Below the pieces are notes generated by a model. That model made no database searches. It was not told where the DNA came from and worked only from the letters and a program-made list of their open reading frames with translations. Below, piece after piece: positions 31,539 to 39,748 of a stretch of 64,000 nucleotides of DNA. The position numbers and the translations under genes were made by a program. The first letter of the stretch is position 1. Every line of letters starts with the position of its first letter. Source of the stretch: Nonomuraea aurantiaca (lineage in GTDB: Bacteria; Actinomycetota; Actinomycetes; Streptosporangiales; Streptosporangiaceae); the NCBI RefSeq assembly GCF_020215705.1, contig NZ_JAIWNB010000004.1, forward strand, positions 186,001 to 250,000. Reading direction: 5' to 3'.

Positions 31539-33967
31539 TGCCCATTTGTCGGCCCGGACGCGCGGCTTGGCAAGCCGCCCAGCGCCCCCGACAGGAGGGC
31601 TGACAGCGGCCGCTCGTGGACGACGCCGAGCCGCTGGGTGGCCCGGGTAAGAGCGACATATAGGTCACTCAGGCCGCGCGGCGACTGCGAGGCTATCAGG
31701 TCCGGCTCGGCCACGATGACCGAATCGAACTCCAGCCCCTTCGCATCGGTCACCCCGAGCACGGCCACGGGGGCGTCGAGCGCCACGGTGCCCCGGGTGG
31801 CGCGGGAGGAGACCACGGCGGCCCCCTCCACCGTGTCGGAGATCACCTTGCCGAGCTCGCCGAGCAGCGCGTCGGGGACGACCACGGCGACCTTGCCGCC
31901 CTCCCCGACCTCGGCCTTGACCAGTTCGGGCAGCTGGGACAGCGGCGCCAACCAGGGCTCGGCACCGGTGTCGCGGACCGAGGCGGGCGCCTCGAGCGCC
32001 GGGTCGATGGTGGCCAGCACGCGGGCGGCGACCGCCATGAGCTCCACCGGCGTGCGGTAGTTGACGGTGAGCCGCTCCTGGCGCCAGCGCCCCGCCACGT
32101 ACGGGTCGAGCACCTGGTTCCACGAGCGGGCCCCGGCCATCGAGCCGGTCTGCGCGATGTCGCCGACGATCGTCATCGACCGGGTGGGCACCCGCCGCAT
32201 GATCACCCGCCAGGCCATGGCCGACAGCTCCTGCGCCTCGTCCACGATCACGTGGCCGTAGGCCCAGGCGCGGTCGGCGGCGGCCCGCTCGGCGGTGGTG
32301 AGGTAGGGACCCTCGCCGCGCTGGCGTTCGGCCAGGCGCTCGGCCTCCATGACGTCGGACAGGCCCGTCAGTTCGAGCACCTCGCGGGCGTAGGCGAGCT
32401 CGGCCTCGCGCTCGTGCTCCGCCGCCTGCCGGGCCGCGGCGAGCTCCTCCTCGGCCTGCAGGGCGCTGGCGCGCAGCACCTGCTCGTCGATCTCGCCGAG
32501 CAGCTCGGCCGCCTCGTCGAGCAGCGGCACGTCGGACTCGGTCCACTCCCCTCCCTCCCGCCGCAGCAGCGCGCGCTCCTGCGGGGTCAGGGCCGCCGCG
32601 GCGTAGTCGAGCCGCTCTGGCGAGCCGTACAGGCCGAGGAGCAGGCGCTGCGGGGTCAGGTACGGCCACAGCCTGTTCAGGGCGGTCTTGACCGGTTGCT
32701 CGGTGCGCAGCTCCTCACGCAGGTCGGCCAGCTCGTCGTCGTCGATGAGACCCTTGCCGAGCTTCTTGGCCGCCTGCCTGGCCAGGGCGTTGAGCAGCGA
32801 CCTGACGAACACCGCGCGCGCCTGGTTGTGGGCCCGGCGCGATCGGGTGGCCTTGTTCTTGGCCGATTCGAGCATGTTGCGGTCGATGGTGAGGGCGTAG
32901 CGGCCCAGGTTCAGCTCGACGGGCTTGCGGGGCACCCGCTGCCGGTCGCGTACGGCCCGCTCGATCACCTCCGCCATGCGGAGGTCGCCCTTGACCGCGG
33001 CCACCTCCGGCCGGTCCCTGGCGGTGGCCGTCAGACCGGGGTAGAGCTCGCCGACCGTCGACAGCAGCACGTCGGTCTCGCCCAGCGAGGGCAGCACCTG
33101 CTCGATGTAGCGCAGGAAGGTGAGGTTGGGGCCGAGGATCAGCACCCCGCGGCGTTCGAGGCGCTCCCTGTGGGTGTAGAGGAGGTACGCGGCGCGGTGC
33201 AGGGCCACGACGGTCTTACCGGTGCCAGGACCGCCCTGGACGACCAGCACGCCGTTGAGGTCGGCGCGGATGACGCGGTCCTGCTCGGCCTGGATGGTGG
33301 CGACGATGTCGCGCATCCGGCCGGTGCGCCGCTCGTCGAGGGCGGCCAGCAGCGCGGCCTCGCCGTTGAGCGTGGCGCGGTCCTCGTCGGTCAGCGTGTC
33401 GAAGTCGAGCAGGTCGTCGTCGACGCCGATGACCACGCGGCCCTTGGTCTGCAGGTGCCGCCTTCTGGTGAGGCCCATGGGCGCGGCCGGGGTGGCGCGG
33501 TAGAACGGCTGGGCCACGGGCGCGCGCCAGTCGATGAGCAGCCGCTCCTGCTCGTCGTCGGTGAGGCCGAGCTTGCCGATGTAGAGCCTGCCCTCGTCGA
33601 CGTGATCGAGCCGGCCGAACACCAGCCCGCGCTCCACCGCCCAGAGCCGGGCCAGCCGGGCGGCGTACATGCCGGCGAACGTGTCGCGCTCCGACCTGTT
33701 CTGTTGGGTACCGACGGCGCCGGCGCCGAGCACCTCCTTCAGCTGGCTCTGGGTGCGTTCACGCAACGCGTCGAGGCGGGCATAGAGGCGGGCGACGTAC
33801 TCCTGCTCCCTTGCGAGCTCTGTTTGACGAGTTGCCGCCTGACCATTATTGTTGTTAATGGGACACTCCGGGCCATTCTGCTTGTTGTTACAACAAATGA
33901 CGACATTAGCATGCCTGTTGAGGCACTCCCATCTTCCCGCGCGACATCCCGGCCCGCATCCGGTCAC
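31535..33967 (-). CDS. helD: HelD-type RNA polymerase recycling helicase-like ATPase
   Basis: About 775-810 residues, UvrD/Rep-like superfamily 1 fold. Start of homology is an arm coiled coil (REQEYVARLYARLDALRERT), then LYIGKLGLTDDEQERLLIDW and RAPVAQPFYRAT; Walker A VVQGGPGTGKTVVALHRAAY; motif II HVIVDEAQELSAMAWR; motif III TIVGDIAQTGSMAG; motif IV-VI NYRTPVELM, DAKGLEFDSVIV, LYVALTRATQRLGVV. HelD frees stalled RNA polymerase and can confer rifamycin tolerance in actinomycetes. The only canonical in-frame start is GTG 33967, which adds an odd Cys-rich leader; the family start is nearer 33859, where an ATT preceded by GGAG is a possible rare start. 5' region is AT-rich with dyads. Confidence 0.9.
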   Translation of the reverse strand: MTGCGPGCRAGRWECLNRHANVVICCNNKQNGPECPINNNNGQAATRQTELAREQEYVARLYARLDALRERTQSQLKEVLGAGAVGTQQNRSERDTFAGMYAARLARLWAVERGLVFGRLDHVDEGRLYIGKLGLTDDEQERLLIDWRAPVAQPFYRATPAAPMGLTRRRHLQTKGRVVIGVDDDLLDFDTLTDEDRATLNGEAALLAALDERRTGRMRDIVATIQAEQDRVIRADLNGVLVVQGGPGTGKTVVALHRAAYLLYTHRERLERRGVLILGPNLTFLRYIEQVLPSLGETDVLLSTVGELYPGLTATARDRPEVAAVKGDLRMAEVIERAVRDRQRVPRKPVELNLGRYALTIDRNMLESAKNKATRSRRAHNQARAVFVRSLLNALARQAAKKLGKGLIDDDELADLREELRTEQPVKTALNRLWPYLTPQRLLLGLYGSPERLDYAAAALTPQERALLRREGGEWTESDVPLLDEAAELLGEIDEQVLRASALQAEEELAAARQAAEHEREAELAYAREVLELTGLSDVMEAERLAERQRGEGPYLTTAERAAADRAWAYGHVIVDEAQELSAMAWRVIMRRVPTRSMTIVGDIAQTGSMAGARSWNQVLDPYVAGRWRQERLTVNYRTPVELMAVAARVLATIDPALEAPASVRDTGAEPWLAPLSQLPELVKAEVGEGGKVAVVVPDALLGELGKVISDTVEGAAVVSSRATRGTVALDAPVAVLGVTDAKGLEFDSVIVAEPDLIASQSPRGLSDLYVALTRATQRLGVVHERPLSALLSGALGGLPSRASGPTNGH
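33882..33896. promoter_or_regulatory. AT-rich palindrome in the helD 5' region
   Basis: TTGTTGT-T-ACAACAA is a 15-bp near-perfect palindrome, and CCATTA...TAATGG (33843-33861) lies beside it. Both are in the untranslated or N-terminal part of helD, where GC drops sharply. They may form mRNA structure or an operator. Confidence 0.35.
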
Positions 33968-33977
33968 GGCTTGGTTT

Positions 33978-34056
33978 CACCCCTTGACCGAAACCCGCCG
34001 GGCCTCTTAGGTTCGCATCAAGTTAGGAAAGTTTCCTAACTTCGGGTCAAGGGGTG
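33978..34056. promoter_or_regulatory. Overlapping face-to-face promoters around a 21-bp ROK operator
   Basis: Rightward promoter: -35 TTGACC (33984-33989), 18-bp spacer, -10 TAGGTT (34008-34013). Leftward promoter: -35 TTGACC (34050-34045), 19-bp spacer, -10 TAACTT (34025-34020). The two -35 regions sit in 12-bp perfect mirror copies of CACCCCTTGACC (33978-33989 and 34045-34056). Between them, 34021-34041 is a perfect palindrome, AGTTAGGAAA-G-TTTCCTAACT, typical of ROK-family repressor sites. One operator can thus shut both the ROK/ABC operon and the leftward transcript toward helD. Confidence 0.6.
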
Positions 34057-34060
34057 GAAG

Positions 34061-35266
34061 TTGAGCGGTCCGGTACCAGGAACTCCCAGTCTGCTACGCG
34101 CCATCAACGATCGCGCGGCGTTGCAGGCCCTCCTGGAGCGCGGCCCGCTGACCCGTCCCGAGATCGGCACCCTGACCGGCCTGTCGAAGCCGACGGCCTC
34201 GCAGCTGCTGTCCCGTCTCCAGGAGGCGGGCCTGGTGGTGCTCGACGGCATCAGGGAGGGGCTGCCCGGCCGGACCGCGGAGGTCTACCGGATCAACCCG
34301 GCGGCGGCCTACGTGGGCGCGCTGGACGTCACCCCCGCCCGGATCGAGGCCAGGGTCGCCGACATCACCGGCACCACCGTGGGCTCGTACACGCTGCCCA
34401 CCCCGCGCCGGCCGGGCGGCGAGCTGGTCGCCAGGCTGCGCGCGGCGCTCGACGGCGCGGGCTCCCCCGGCCCGCTGCGCCGGGTGGTGATCGGCGTGCA
34501 GGCGGCGATCGACCCGTCCACCGGCCGGCTCGGCTACGCCACCGCCAAGGACATGCCGGGCTGGCAGATCGGCGACCTGGTGCCGACCCTCGCCGAGGGG
34601 CTCGGCGTGCCGGTGTCGGTGGAGAACAACGTCAACCTGGTCGCGCTGGCCGAGATGGCGCACGGAGCCGCCCGCGGCGACTCCGACTTCGTGCTGCTGT
34701 GGGCCGACGAGGGCATCGGCTCGGCCATCGTGCTGGGCGGGCGGATGCACCGGGGCGCCACCGGCGGCGCGGGCGAGGTCGGCTACATGCCGACCCCGGG
34801 CGCGCCGACGGCCCGCGAGGCGGGACGCTACGCCAACCACGGCTACCAGGCGCTCACCGGCGGCCCCGCCGTGCTGAAGCTGCTGCGCTCGTACGGCGTG
34901 CGCGGCACGGACTTCCGCCAGGCCATCGCGAACGCGGTGCGCGCGGCGGACGACCACCAGACGGGCCAGAAGGCCGACGACGCGAGAGCGGGGCTGCGCG
35001 ACATCGCCGCGCGGCTGGCGGTCGGCCTGGCCGCCATCACCTCCGTCATCGATCCCGGGCTCATCGTGCTGACCGGCGGCGTGGTGCTGTCGGGCGGCGA
35101 ACCCCTGCGCGAGCTGGTCGAGCACGAGCTGCACGCGCTGACCATCCCGCGGCCCCGGCTGCGCCTGTCGTCCGTCGAAGGCAACCCCGTCCTCGCCGGC
35201 GCGCTCGACCTCGCCCTCGACCTCGTCCGCGACGAGGTCTTCGGCTCCACGGTCCCGACCCCCTGA
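34061..35266 (+). CDS. ROK-family repressor of the sugar ABC operon
   Basis: A 401-residue NagC-like regulator. N-terminal winged helix: ERGPLTRPEIGTLTGLSKPT, ASQLLSRLQEAGLVVLDG. C-terminal ROK domain: VGALDVTPARIEARVADITG, VSVENNVNLVALAEMAHGAA, LLWADEGIGSAIVLGGRMHR, GEVGYMP, and GGVVLSGGEPLRELVEHELH. The usual ROK zinc motif CxCGxxGCxE is absent, replaced by a segment with no cysteine (around TAREAGRYANHGYQAL). The start is TTG 34061, preceded by GGTGGAAG. It is the first gene of the ABC-GH4-kinase cluster and its own promoter holds the palindrome at 34021-34041, so it is autorepressed; the inducer is probably an aminosugar or beta-glycoside. Confidence 0.88.
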   Translation: MSGPVPGTPSLLRAINDRAALQALLERGPLTRPEIGTLTGLSKPTASQLLSRLQEAGLVVLDGIREGLPGRTAEVYRINPAAAYVGALDVTPARIEARVADITGTTVGSYTLPTPRRPGGELVARLRAALDGAGSPGPLRRVVIGVQAAIDPSTGRLGYATAKDMPGWQIGDLVPTLAEGLGVPVSVENNVNLVALAEMAHGAARGDSDFVLLWADEGIGSAIVLGGRMHRGATGGAGEVGYMPTPGAPTAREAGRYANHGYQALTGGPAVLKLLRSYGVRGTDFRQAIANAVRAADDHQTGQKADDARAGLRDIAARLAVGLAAITSVIDPGLIVLTGGVVLSGGEPLRELVEHELHALTIPRPRLRLSSVEGNPVLAGALDLALDLVRDEVFGSTVPTP

Positions 35267-35324
35267 GCTACACGACCACATGAGTGTTCAACGTCATGAG
35301 TAACGTCATGAGGAGGCACCCCCC

Positions 35325-36662
35325 GTGCGCTTCGTCCCCCTGGCGGCCGCAGGGCTCGCCGTCCTGACTCTGGCCGCGTGTACCGCGGGCAAAGAGGGCG
35401 GTCCCGCTCTCGGCTCCCAGTCCAAGCCCAGCGGCACCGCGCCGACCGCGCTGCCGGCCGCCTCCATAGAGCTGTGGCACGGGTTCTCGGCGGACTCGGA
35501 GGTGAAGGCGTTCACCGACGCCATCGCCGGGTTCAATCAGAAATATCCGCAGATCAAGGTCAAGCTGGTCAAGGGCGTACAGGACGAGCAGATCACCCAG
35601 GCCGTACGCGGTGGCCGCCCGCCGGACGTGGCCTCGTCCTTCACCACCGACTCGGTGGCGACCTGGTGCAAGAGCGGCGTGTTCCAGGACCTCAACCCGG
35701 TGATCAAGCAGGACGGCGTCGACCTGTCGGGCCTGCCGCCGGTCGTGAACGACTACACGCAGTACGAGGGCAAGCGGTGCGTGATGCCGCTGCTGACCGA
35801 CGCGTACGGCCTCTACTACAACAAGGCCCTGATGAAGGGCAAGCAGCCGCCCAAGACCCTGTCGGAGCTGACCAAGCTGGCCAAGGAGCTGACGGTCCGC
35901 GACCCCGACGGCACCATCAAGGTCGCCGGCTTCATCCCCAGCGGCCAGTACTACGAGAACACCGCGGGTCACTGGAGCGCGATGGTCGGCGCCAAGTGGA
36001 CCAACCCCGACGGCACCTCGGCGATCGGCTCCGACCCCGCCTGGAAGACCCTGCTGAACTGGCAGAAGGAGCTCATCGACTGGTACGGCTACGCCAACCT
36101 GGACAAGTTCCGCAAGAGCCTGGGTGACGAGTTCTCCGGCAAGCACCCCTTCTACCAGGGCAAGGTCGCCATGGGCATCGACGGCGAGTGGCGGGTGGCC
36201 ATGATCGCCAACGAGGCGCCGAAGCTGGACTACGGCACCGCCCCCATGCCGGTCGACGACGCCAAGCCCGACCTGTACGGCAGCGGCTTCACCGCGGGCA
36301 CCGTGATCGGCGTGCCGAAGGGCGCCAAGAACCCCGAGGCCGCCTGGGCGCTGGTGAAATACCTGACCACCGACACCGGCGCGCTGGTCACGCTGGCCAA
36401 CGCGATCCGCAACGTGCCGACGACCAAGGCCGCGCTGGAGTCGCCCGAGCTGAAGAAGGACGAGCACTTCCAGACCTTCCTCGACATCTTCGCCAACCCG
36501 AAGACGAGCACGATCCCGGCGCACGTCAACAGCGTGTTCAACCAGGAGGCGCTGCAGGGGTTCGTCACCTCGTGGGAGAAGGGCTCGGTCAAGGACCTGG
36601 ACGCGGGGCTGAAGGGCGTGGACAAGACCATCGACGCCAAGTTCAAGCTGTCGGGCGGCTGA
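35325..36662 (+). CDS. Sugar ABC transporter substrate-binding lipoprotein
   Basis: A 445-residue extracytoplasmic binding protein (family 1). The signal peptide ends in lipobox TLAACTAG, Cys being the lipidated residue; the mature part shows IELWHGFSADSEVKAFTDAI, KYPQIKVKLVKG, PDVASSFTTDSVATW, LTDAYGLYYNKALM, FYQGKVAMGIDGEWRVAMI and GVPKGAKNPEAAWALVKYLT. GTG 35325 follows GAGGAGG. First of three transport genes; the ATPase is not in the cluster, so a shared MsiK-type ATPase is likely used, as in other actinomycetes. Confidence 0.92.
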   Translation: MRFVPLAAAGLAVLTLAACTAGKEGGPALGSQSKPSGTAPTALPAASIELWHGFSADSEVKAFTDAIAGFNQKYPQIKVKLVKGVQDEQITQAVRGGRPPDVASSFTTDSVATWCKSGVFQDLNPVIKQDGVDLSGLPPVVNDYTQYEGKRCVMPLLTDAYGLYYNKALMKGKQPPKTLSELTKLAKELTVRDPDGTIKVAGFIPSGQYYENTAGHWSAMVGAKWTNPDGTSAIGSDPAWKTLLNWQKELIDWYGYANLDKFRKSLGDEFSGKHPFYQGKVAMGIDGEWRVAMIANEAPKLDYGTAPMPVDDAKPDLYGSGFTAGTVIGVPKGAKNPEAAWALVKYLTTDTGALVTLANAIRNVPTTKAALESPELKKDEHFQTFLDIFANPKTSTIPAHVNSVFNQEALQGFVTSWEKGSVKDLDAGLKGVDKTIDAKFKLSGG

Positions 36663-36663
36663 G

Positions 36664-37590
36664 GTGGCGGCCGTACCGCTCAGGCGCCGGGAGGGGTTCC
36701 GTGCCCTGCTGTGGCTGTCGCCGTGGCTGGTGGGCTTCGGGGTGTTCTTCGCCTACCCGCTGCTGGCGACCGTCTACTTCTCTTTCTTCAACTACGACCT
36801 GTTCTCGCTGAAGTTCAACGGCCTGGCCAACTACCGCTACTTCCTGCAGGACGAGCGGGCCTGGCTCTCGATCGGCAACACGGCCTGGCTGGTGGTCGTC
36901 ATGGTGCCCGCCCAGGTGCTGTTCGCCCTGGGCGTGGCGCAGCTGGTCACCAAGCTGAAGTCCGGCGTGGGGTTCTTCCGCACGCTGTTCTACCTGCCGT
37001 CGCTGGTGCCGGTGACGGCGGGGACGGTGGCGTTCGTCTTCCTGCTGAACCCGGCCACCGGGCCGGTCAACCGGATCCTCGCGCTGGCAGGGATCTCCGG
37101 GCCCGACTGGTTCGGCGACAAGGACTGGTCGAAGCCGGGGCTGACCTTGCTGGCCATGTGGGGCGTCGGCAACGTCATGGTGATCTTCCTGGCGGCGCTG
37201 CTGGACGTGCCCAAGCATCTGTACGAGGCGGCCGCCATCGACGGCGCCGGGGCGTGGCGGCAGTTCCGCAGCATCACGCTGCCGACGATCCGTCCCGTGC
37301 TGATGTTCTCGGCGGTGACGGGGGTCATTTACACGCTGCAGTACTTCACCCAGGCGATGATCGCCTCCCGGGTCGCGGCGGGGGTCACCGACGCGCCGGG
37401 CACCTCGTTCGTGCCCGGCTATCCGGAGATGTCGACGCTGACGCTGCCGCAGTGGCTGTTCCAGACGGGCTTCCGCGACTACGCGATGGGCTACGCCTGC
37501 GTGCTGGCGCTGGTGCTGTTCGCGGCGTCGATGGTGTTCACGCTGGTCCTGCTGCGCCAGTTCCGCGGGTTCGAGGAGGTGGCCGAATGA
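36664..37590 (+). CDS. Sugar ABC transporter permease (MalF/LacF type)
   Basis: A 308-residue inner-membrane subunit with six helices (LWLSPWLVGFGVFFAYPLLA first) and the EAA loop EAAAIDGAGAWRQFRSITLP that docks on the ATPase. GTG 36664 overlaps the region right after the binding protein's stop (1-bp gap). The periplasmic loop before the last helix is enlarged (ASRVAAGVTDAPGTSFVPGY). Its stop overlaps the next permease start (ATGA). Confidence 0.93.
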   Translation: MAAVPLRRREGFRALLWLSPWLVGFGVFFAYPLLATVYFSFFNYDLFSLKFNGLANYRYFLQDERAWLSIGNTAWLVVVMVPAQVLFALGVAQLVTKLKSGVGFFRTLFYLPSLVPVTAGTVAFVFLLNPATGPVNRILALAGISGPDWFGDKDWSKPGLTLLAMWGVGNVMVIFLAALLDVPKHLYEAAAIDGAGAWRQFRSITLPTIRPVLMFSAVTGVIYTLQYFTQAMIASRVAAGVTDAPGTSFVPGYPEMSTLTLPQWLFQTGFRDYAMGYACVLALVLFAASMVFTLVLLRQFRGFEEVAE

Positions 37591-38477
37591 CCGCCACGCT
37601 GGTGGCGCCCCCCTCGCGGGCCGCCGGGCGGCGCGCCCGGGCGCGGAATGGCCGTACCAGGAGGGTGCTGTACTGGATCGCCACGCACGCGGCGGCCCTC
37701 GCGCTGGGGATCGCGTTCATCGGGCCGCTGGTCTTCGTCCTGCTGACGGCGGTGATGAGCGACAACCAGACGCTCACCGACGAGCTGTGGCCGCACAGCT
37801 GGAACTGGGGCAACTTCGGCGAGGTGTTCGCCAAGTCGCCGATCCTGCTGTGGCTGCGCAACACGATGATCTACGCGCTGACCGGCACGCTGTTCACGCT
37901 GGTGTCGTCGATCCCGGTGGCCTACGCGCTGGCCCGGTTCCGCTTTCCCGGGCGCAGGCTGGCGTTCCTGCTGGTCATTACCATGATGATGCTGCCGCCC
38001 CAGGTGGTCGCGGTGCCGATCTATCTGATCTGGGCGCGGCTGGACCTGACCGGGACGCTGCTGCCGCTGATCCTGCCGATGCTGCTCGGGGACGCGTTCT
38101 CGATTTTCCTGCTGCGGCAGTTCCTGCTCTCGATCCCGCGCGAGTACACCGACGCGGCGCGGGTGGACGGCTGCACCGACTTCAGGACGCTCATCCGGGT
38201 GATCCTGCCGATGGCCAGGCCGGGCATCGCGGCGGTGGCGCTGTTCCAGTTCTTCTATTGCTGGAACGATTACTACGGGCCGCTGCTGTACGCCTCCACC
38301 AACCTCGACAGCTGGACCCTGTCGGTGGGGCTGGCCTCGTTCAAGGCGCTGCACAGCGTGCAGTGGAACCTGACCATGGCGGCGACGCTGCTCGTCATGG
38401 CACCGGTGATCATCGTGTTCTTCTTCGCCCAGAAGGTCTTCATCGAGGGCGTGACATTGACAGGAGTGAAGGGTTGA
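37587..38477 (+). CDS. Sugar ABC transporter permease (MalG/LacG type)
   Basis: A 296-residue carbohydrate-type permease: arginine-rich N-terminus (RRARARNGRTRRVLYW), six helices, the MalG-like MMMLPPQVVAVPIYLIWARL segment and the EAA-like loop YTDAARVDGCTDFRTLIRVI. WNDYYGPLLY is the usual late periplasmic motif. ATG 37587 overlaps the first permease's stop, and the TGA of this gene overlaps the TTG start of the GH4 gene. Confidence 0.93.
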   Translation: MTATLVAPPSRAAGRRARARNGRTRRVLYWIATHAAALALGIAFIGPLVFVLLTAVMSDNQTLTDELWPHSWNWGNFGEVFAKSPILLWLRNTMIYALTGTLFTLVSSIPVAYALARFRFPGRRLAFLLVITMMMLPPQVVAVPIYLIWARLDLTGTLLPLILPMLLGDAFSIFLLRQFLLSIPREYTDAARVDGCTDFRTLIRVILPMARPGIAAVALFQFFYCWNDYYGPLLYASTNLDSWTLSVGLASFKALHSVQWNLTMAATLLVMAPVIIVFFFAQKVFIEGVTLTGVKG

Positions 38478-39748
38478 AACTGGCCGTGGTGGGGGGCGGC
38501 TCGACGTACACGCCCGAGCTGATCGACGGGTTCGCGCGGCTCCGCGACGAGCTGCCGGTCACGGAAATCGCACTCATAGATCCCGATTTATCGCGACTTG
38601 AGGTGGTTTCTGGGATGGCGCGCCGCATGCTGGCACATGCCGGACATCCGGCCCGGGTGCTGGCCACCTCCTCCGTCGAGGAGGGGGTCTCGGGGGCCCA
38701 GGTCGTGCTGTTCCAGCTGCGCGTGGGCGGGCAGGCGGCGCGCGACGTGGATGAGACGCTGCCGCTGCGCTGCGGCTGCGTGGGGCAGGAGACGACCGGC
38801 GCGGGCGGGCTGGCCAAGGCGCTGCGCACGGTGCCGGTCGTGCTGGAGATCGCCGAGAAGGTGCGTACGCACGCGCCGGAGGCCTGGATCGTCGACTTCA
38901 CCAACCCGGTCGGCATCGTCACCCGCGCGCTCCTGGACGCCGGGCACCGGGCGATCGGGCTGTGCAACGTGGCGATCGGCTTCCAGCGCCACGTCGCCGC
39001 CCTCCTGGGCGTGCCGCCGTCGCGGATCTCGCTCGGCCACGTGGGGCTGAATCACCTGACCTGGGTACGGGCCGTGTACCTGGACGGCGAGGACGTGCTG
39101 CCGTCGCTACTGGCCGAGCGCGCGGAGGCGCTGGCCGACGGCCTGGCGCTGCGCCCCGAGCTGCTCCGCCGGCTCGGTGTGGTGCCGTCGTACTATTTGC
39201 GCTATTTCTACGATCACGACGCGGTGGTGGAGGAGCAGCGGGCCAAGCCGTCGCGCGCGGCCGAGGTCGCGGCGATGGAGACGAAGCTGCTGGAGATGTA
39301 CGCCGACCCGTCGGTCGTCGAGAAGCCGGCGCTGCTGGGCGAGCGCGGCGGCGCCTACTACTCCGAGGCGGCGGTCGCGCTGATCGCCTCGCTGCTCGGC
39401 GACCGCCCCGGCACCCATGTGGTGAACGTCCGCAACCACGGCACGCTGCCCTTCCTGGCGGACGAGACGGTGATCGAGGTGCCCGCGCACGTCACCGCCA
39501 CCGGGGCCGCGCCGCTGCCGGTGCCGCCGGTCGAGCCGCTGTACGCGGGGCTGATCGCGCACGTGTCCGCCTATGAGACGCTCGCCCTGGAGGCGGCCCG
39601 GCACGGCGGCGCCGACCGGGTGCGTAACGCCCTGCTGGCCCATCCCCTGATCGGGCAGGACGCGACCGCTGAGGAGCTGACCGGCCTGCTGCTGGACGCC
39701 AACCACGCGTACCTGCCGTGGACGACTCGCTCTGGCCAGGTGAGGTAG
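38474..39748 (+). CDS. Family 4 glycoside hydrolase (6-phospho-beta-glucosidase-like)
   Basis: A 424-residue NAD- and Mn-dependent glycosidase. The Rossmann loop is LAVVGGGSTYTPELIDG; RVGGQAARDVDETLPLRCGC and GQETTGAGGLAKALRTVP are GH4 signatures; metal ligands are in DFTNPVGIVTRAL, GLCNVAIGFQR and HVGLNHLTWVR; the catalytic Tyr region is YYLRYFYDHD. The start is TTG 38474, which overlaps the permease stop (TTGA). Together with the kinase downstream it should cleave a phosphorylated or imported disaccharide; which sugar is not shown. Confidence 0.9.
   Translation: MKLAVVGGGSTYTPELIDGFARLRDELPVTEIALIDPDLSRLEVVSGMARRMLAHAGHPARVLATSSVEEGVSGAQVVLFQLRVGGQAARDVDETLPLRCGCVGQETTGAGGLAKALRTVPVVLEIAEKVRTHAPEAWIVDFTNPVGIVTRALLDAGHRAIGLCNVAIGFQRHVAALLGVPPSRISLGHVGLNHLTWVRAVYLDGEDVLPSLLAERAEALADGLALRPELLRRLGVVPSYYLRYFYDHDAVVEEQRAKPSRAAEVAAMETKLLEMYADPSVVEKPALLGERGGAYYSEAAVALIASLLGDRPGTHVVNVRNHGTLPFLADETVIEVPAHVTATGAAPLPVPPVEPLYAGLIAHVSAYETLALEAARHGGADRVRNALLAHPLIGQDATAEELTGLLLDANHAYLPWTTRSGQVR

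Noticed and set aside
33830..34060. Rifamycin-associated element in front of helD
   Set aside because: I looked for the GGGGCTTGC-like dyad known for HelR genes and did not see it; rifamycin induction is not supported.
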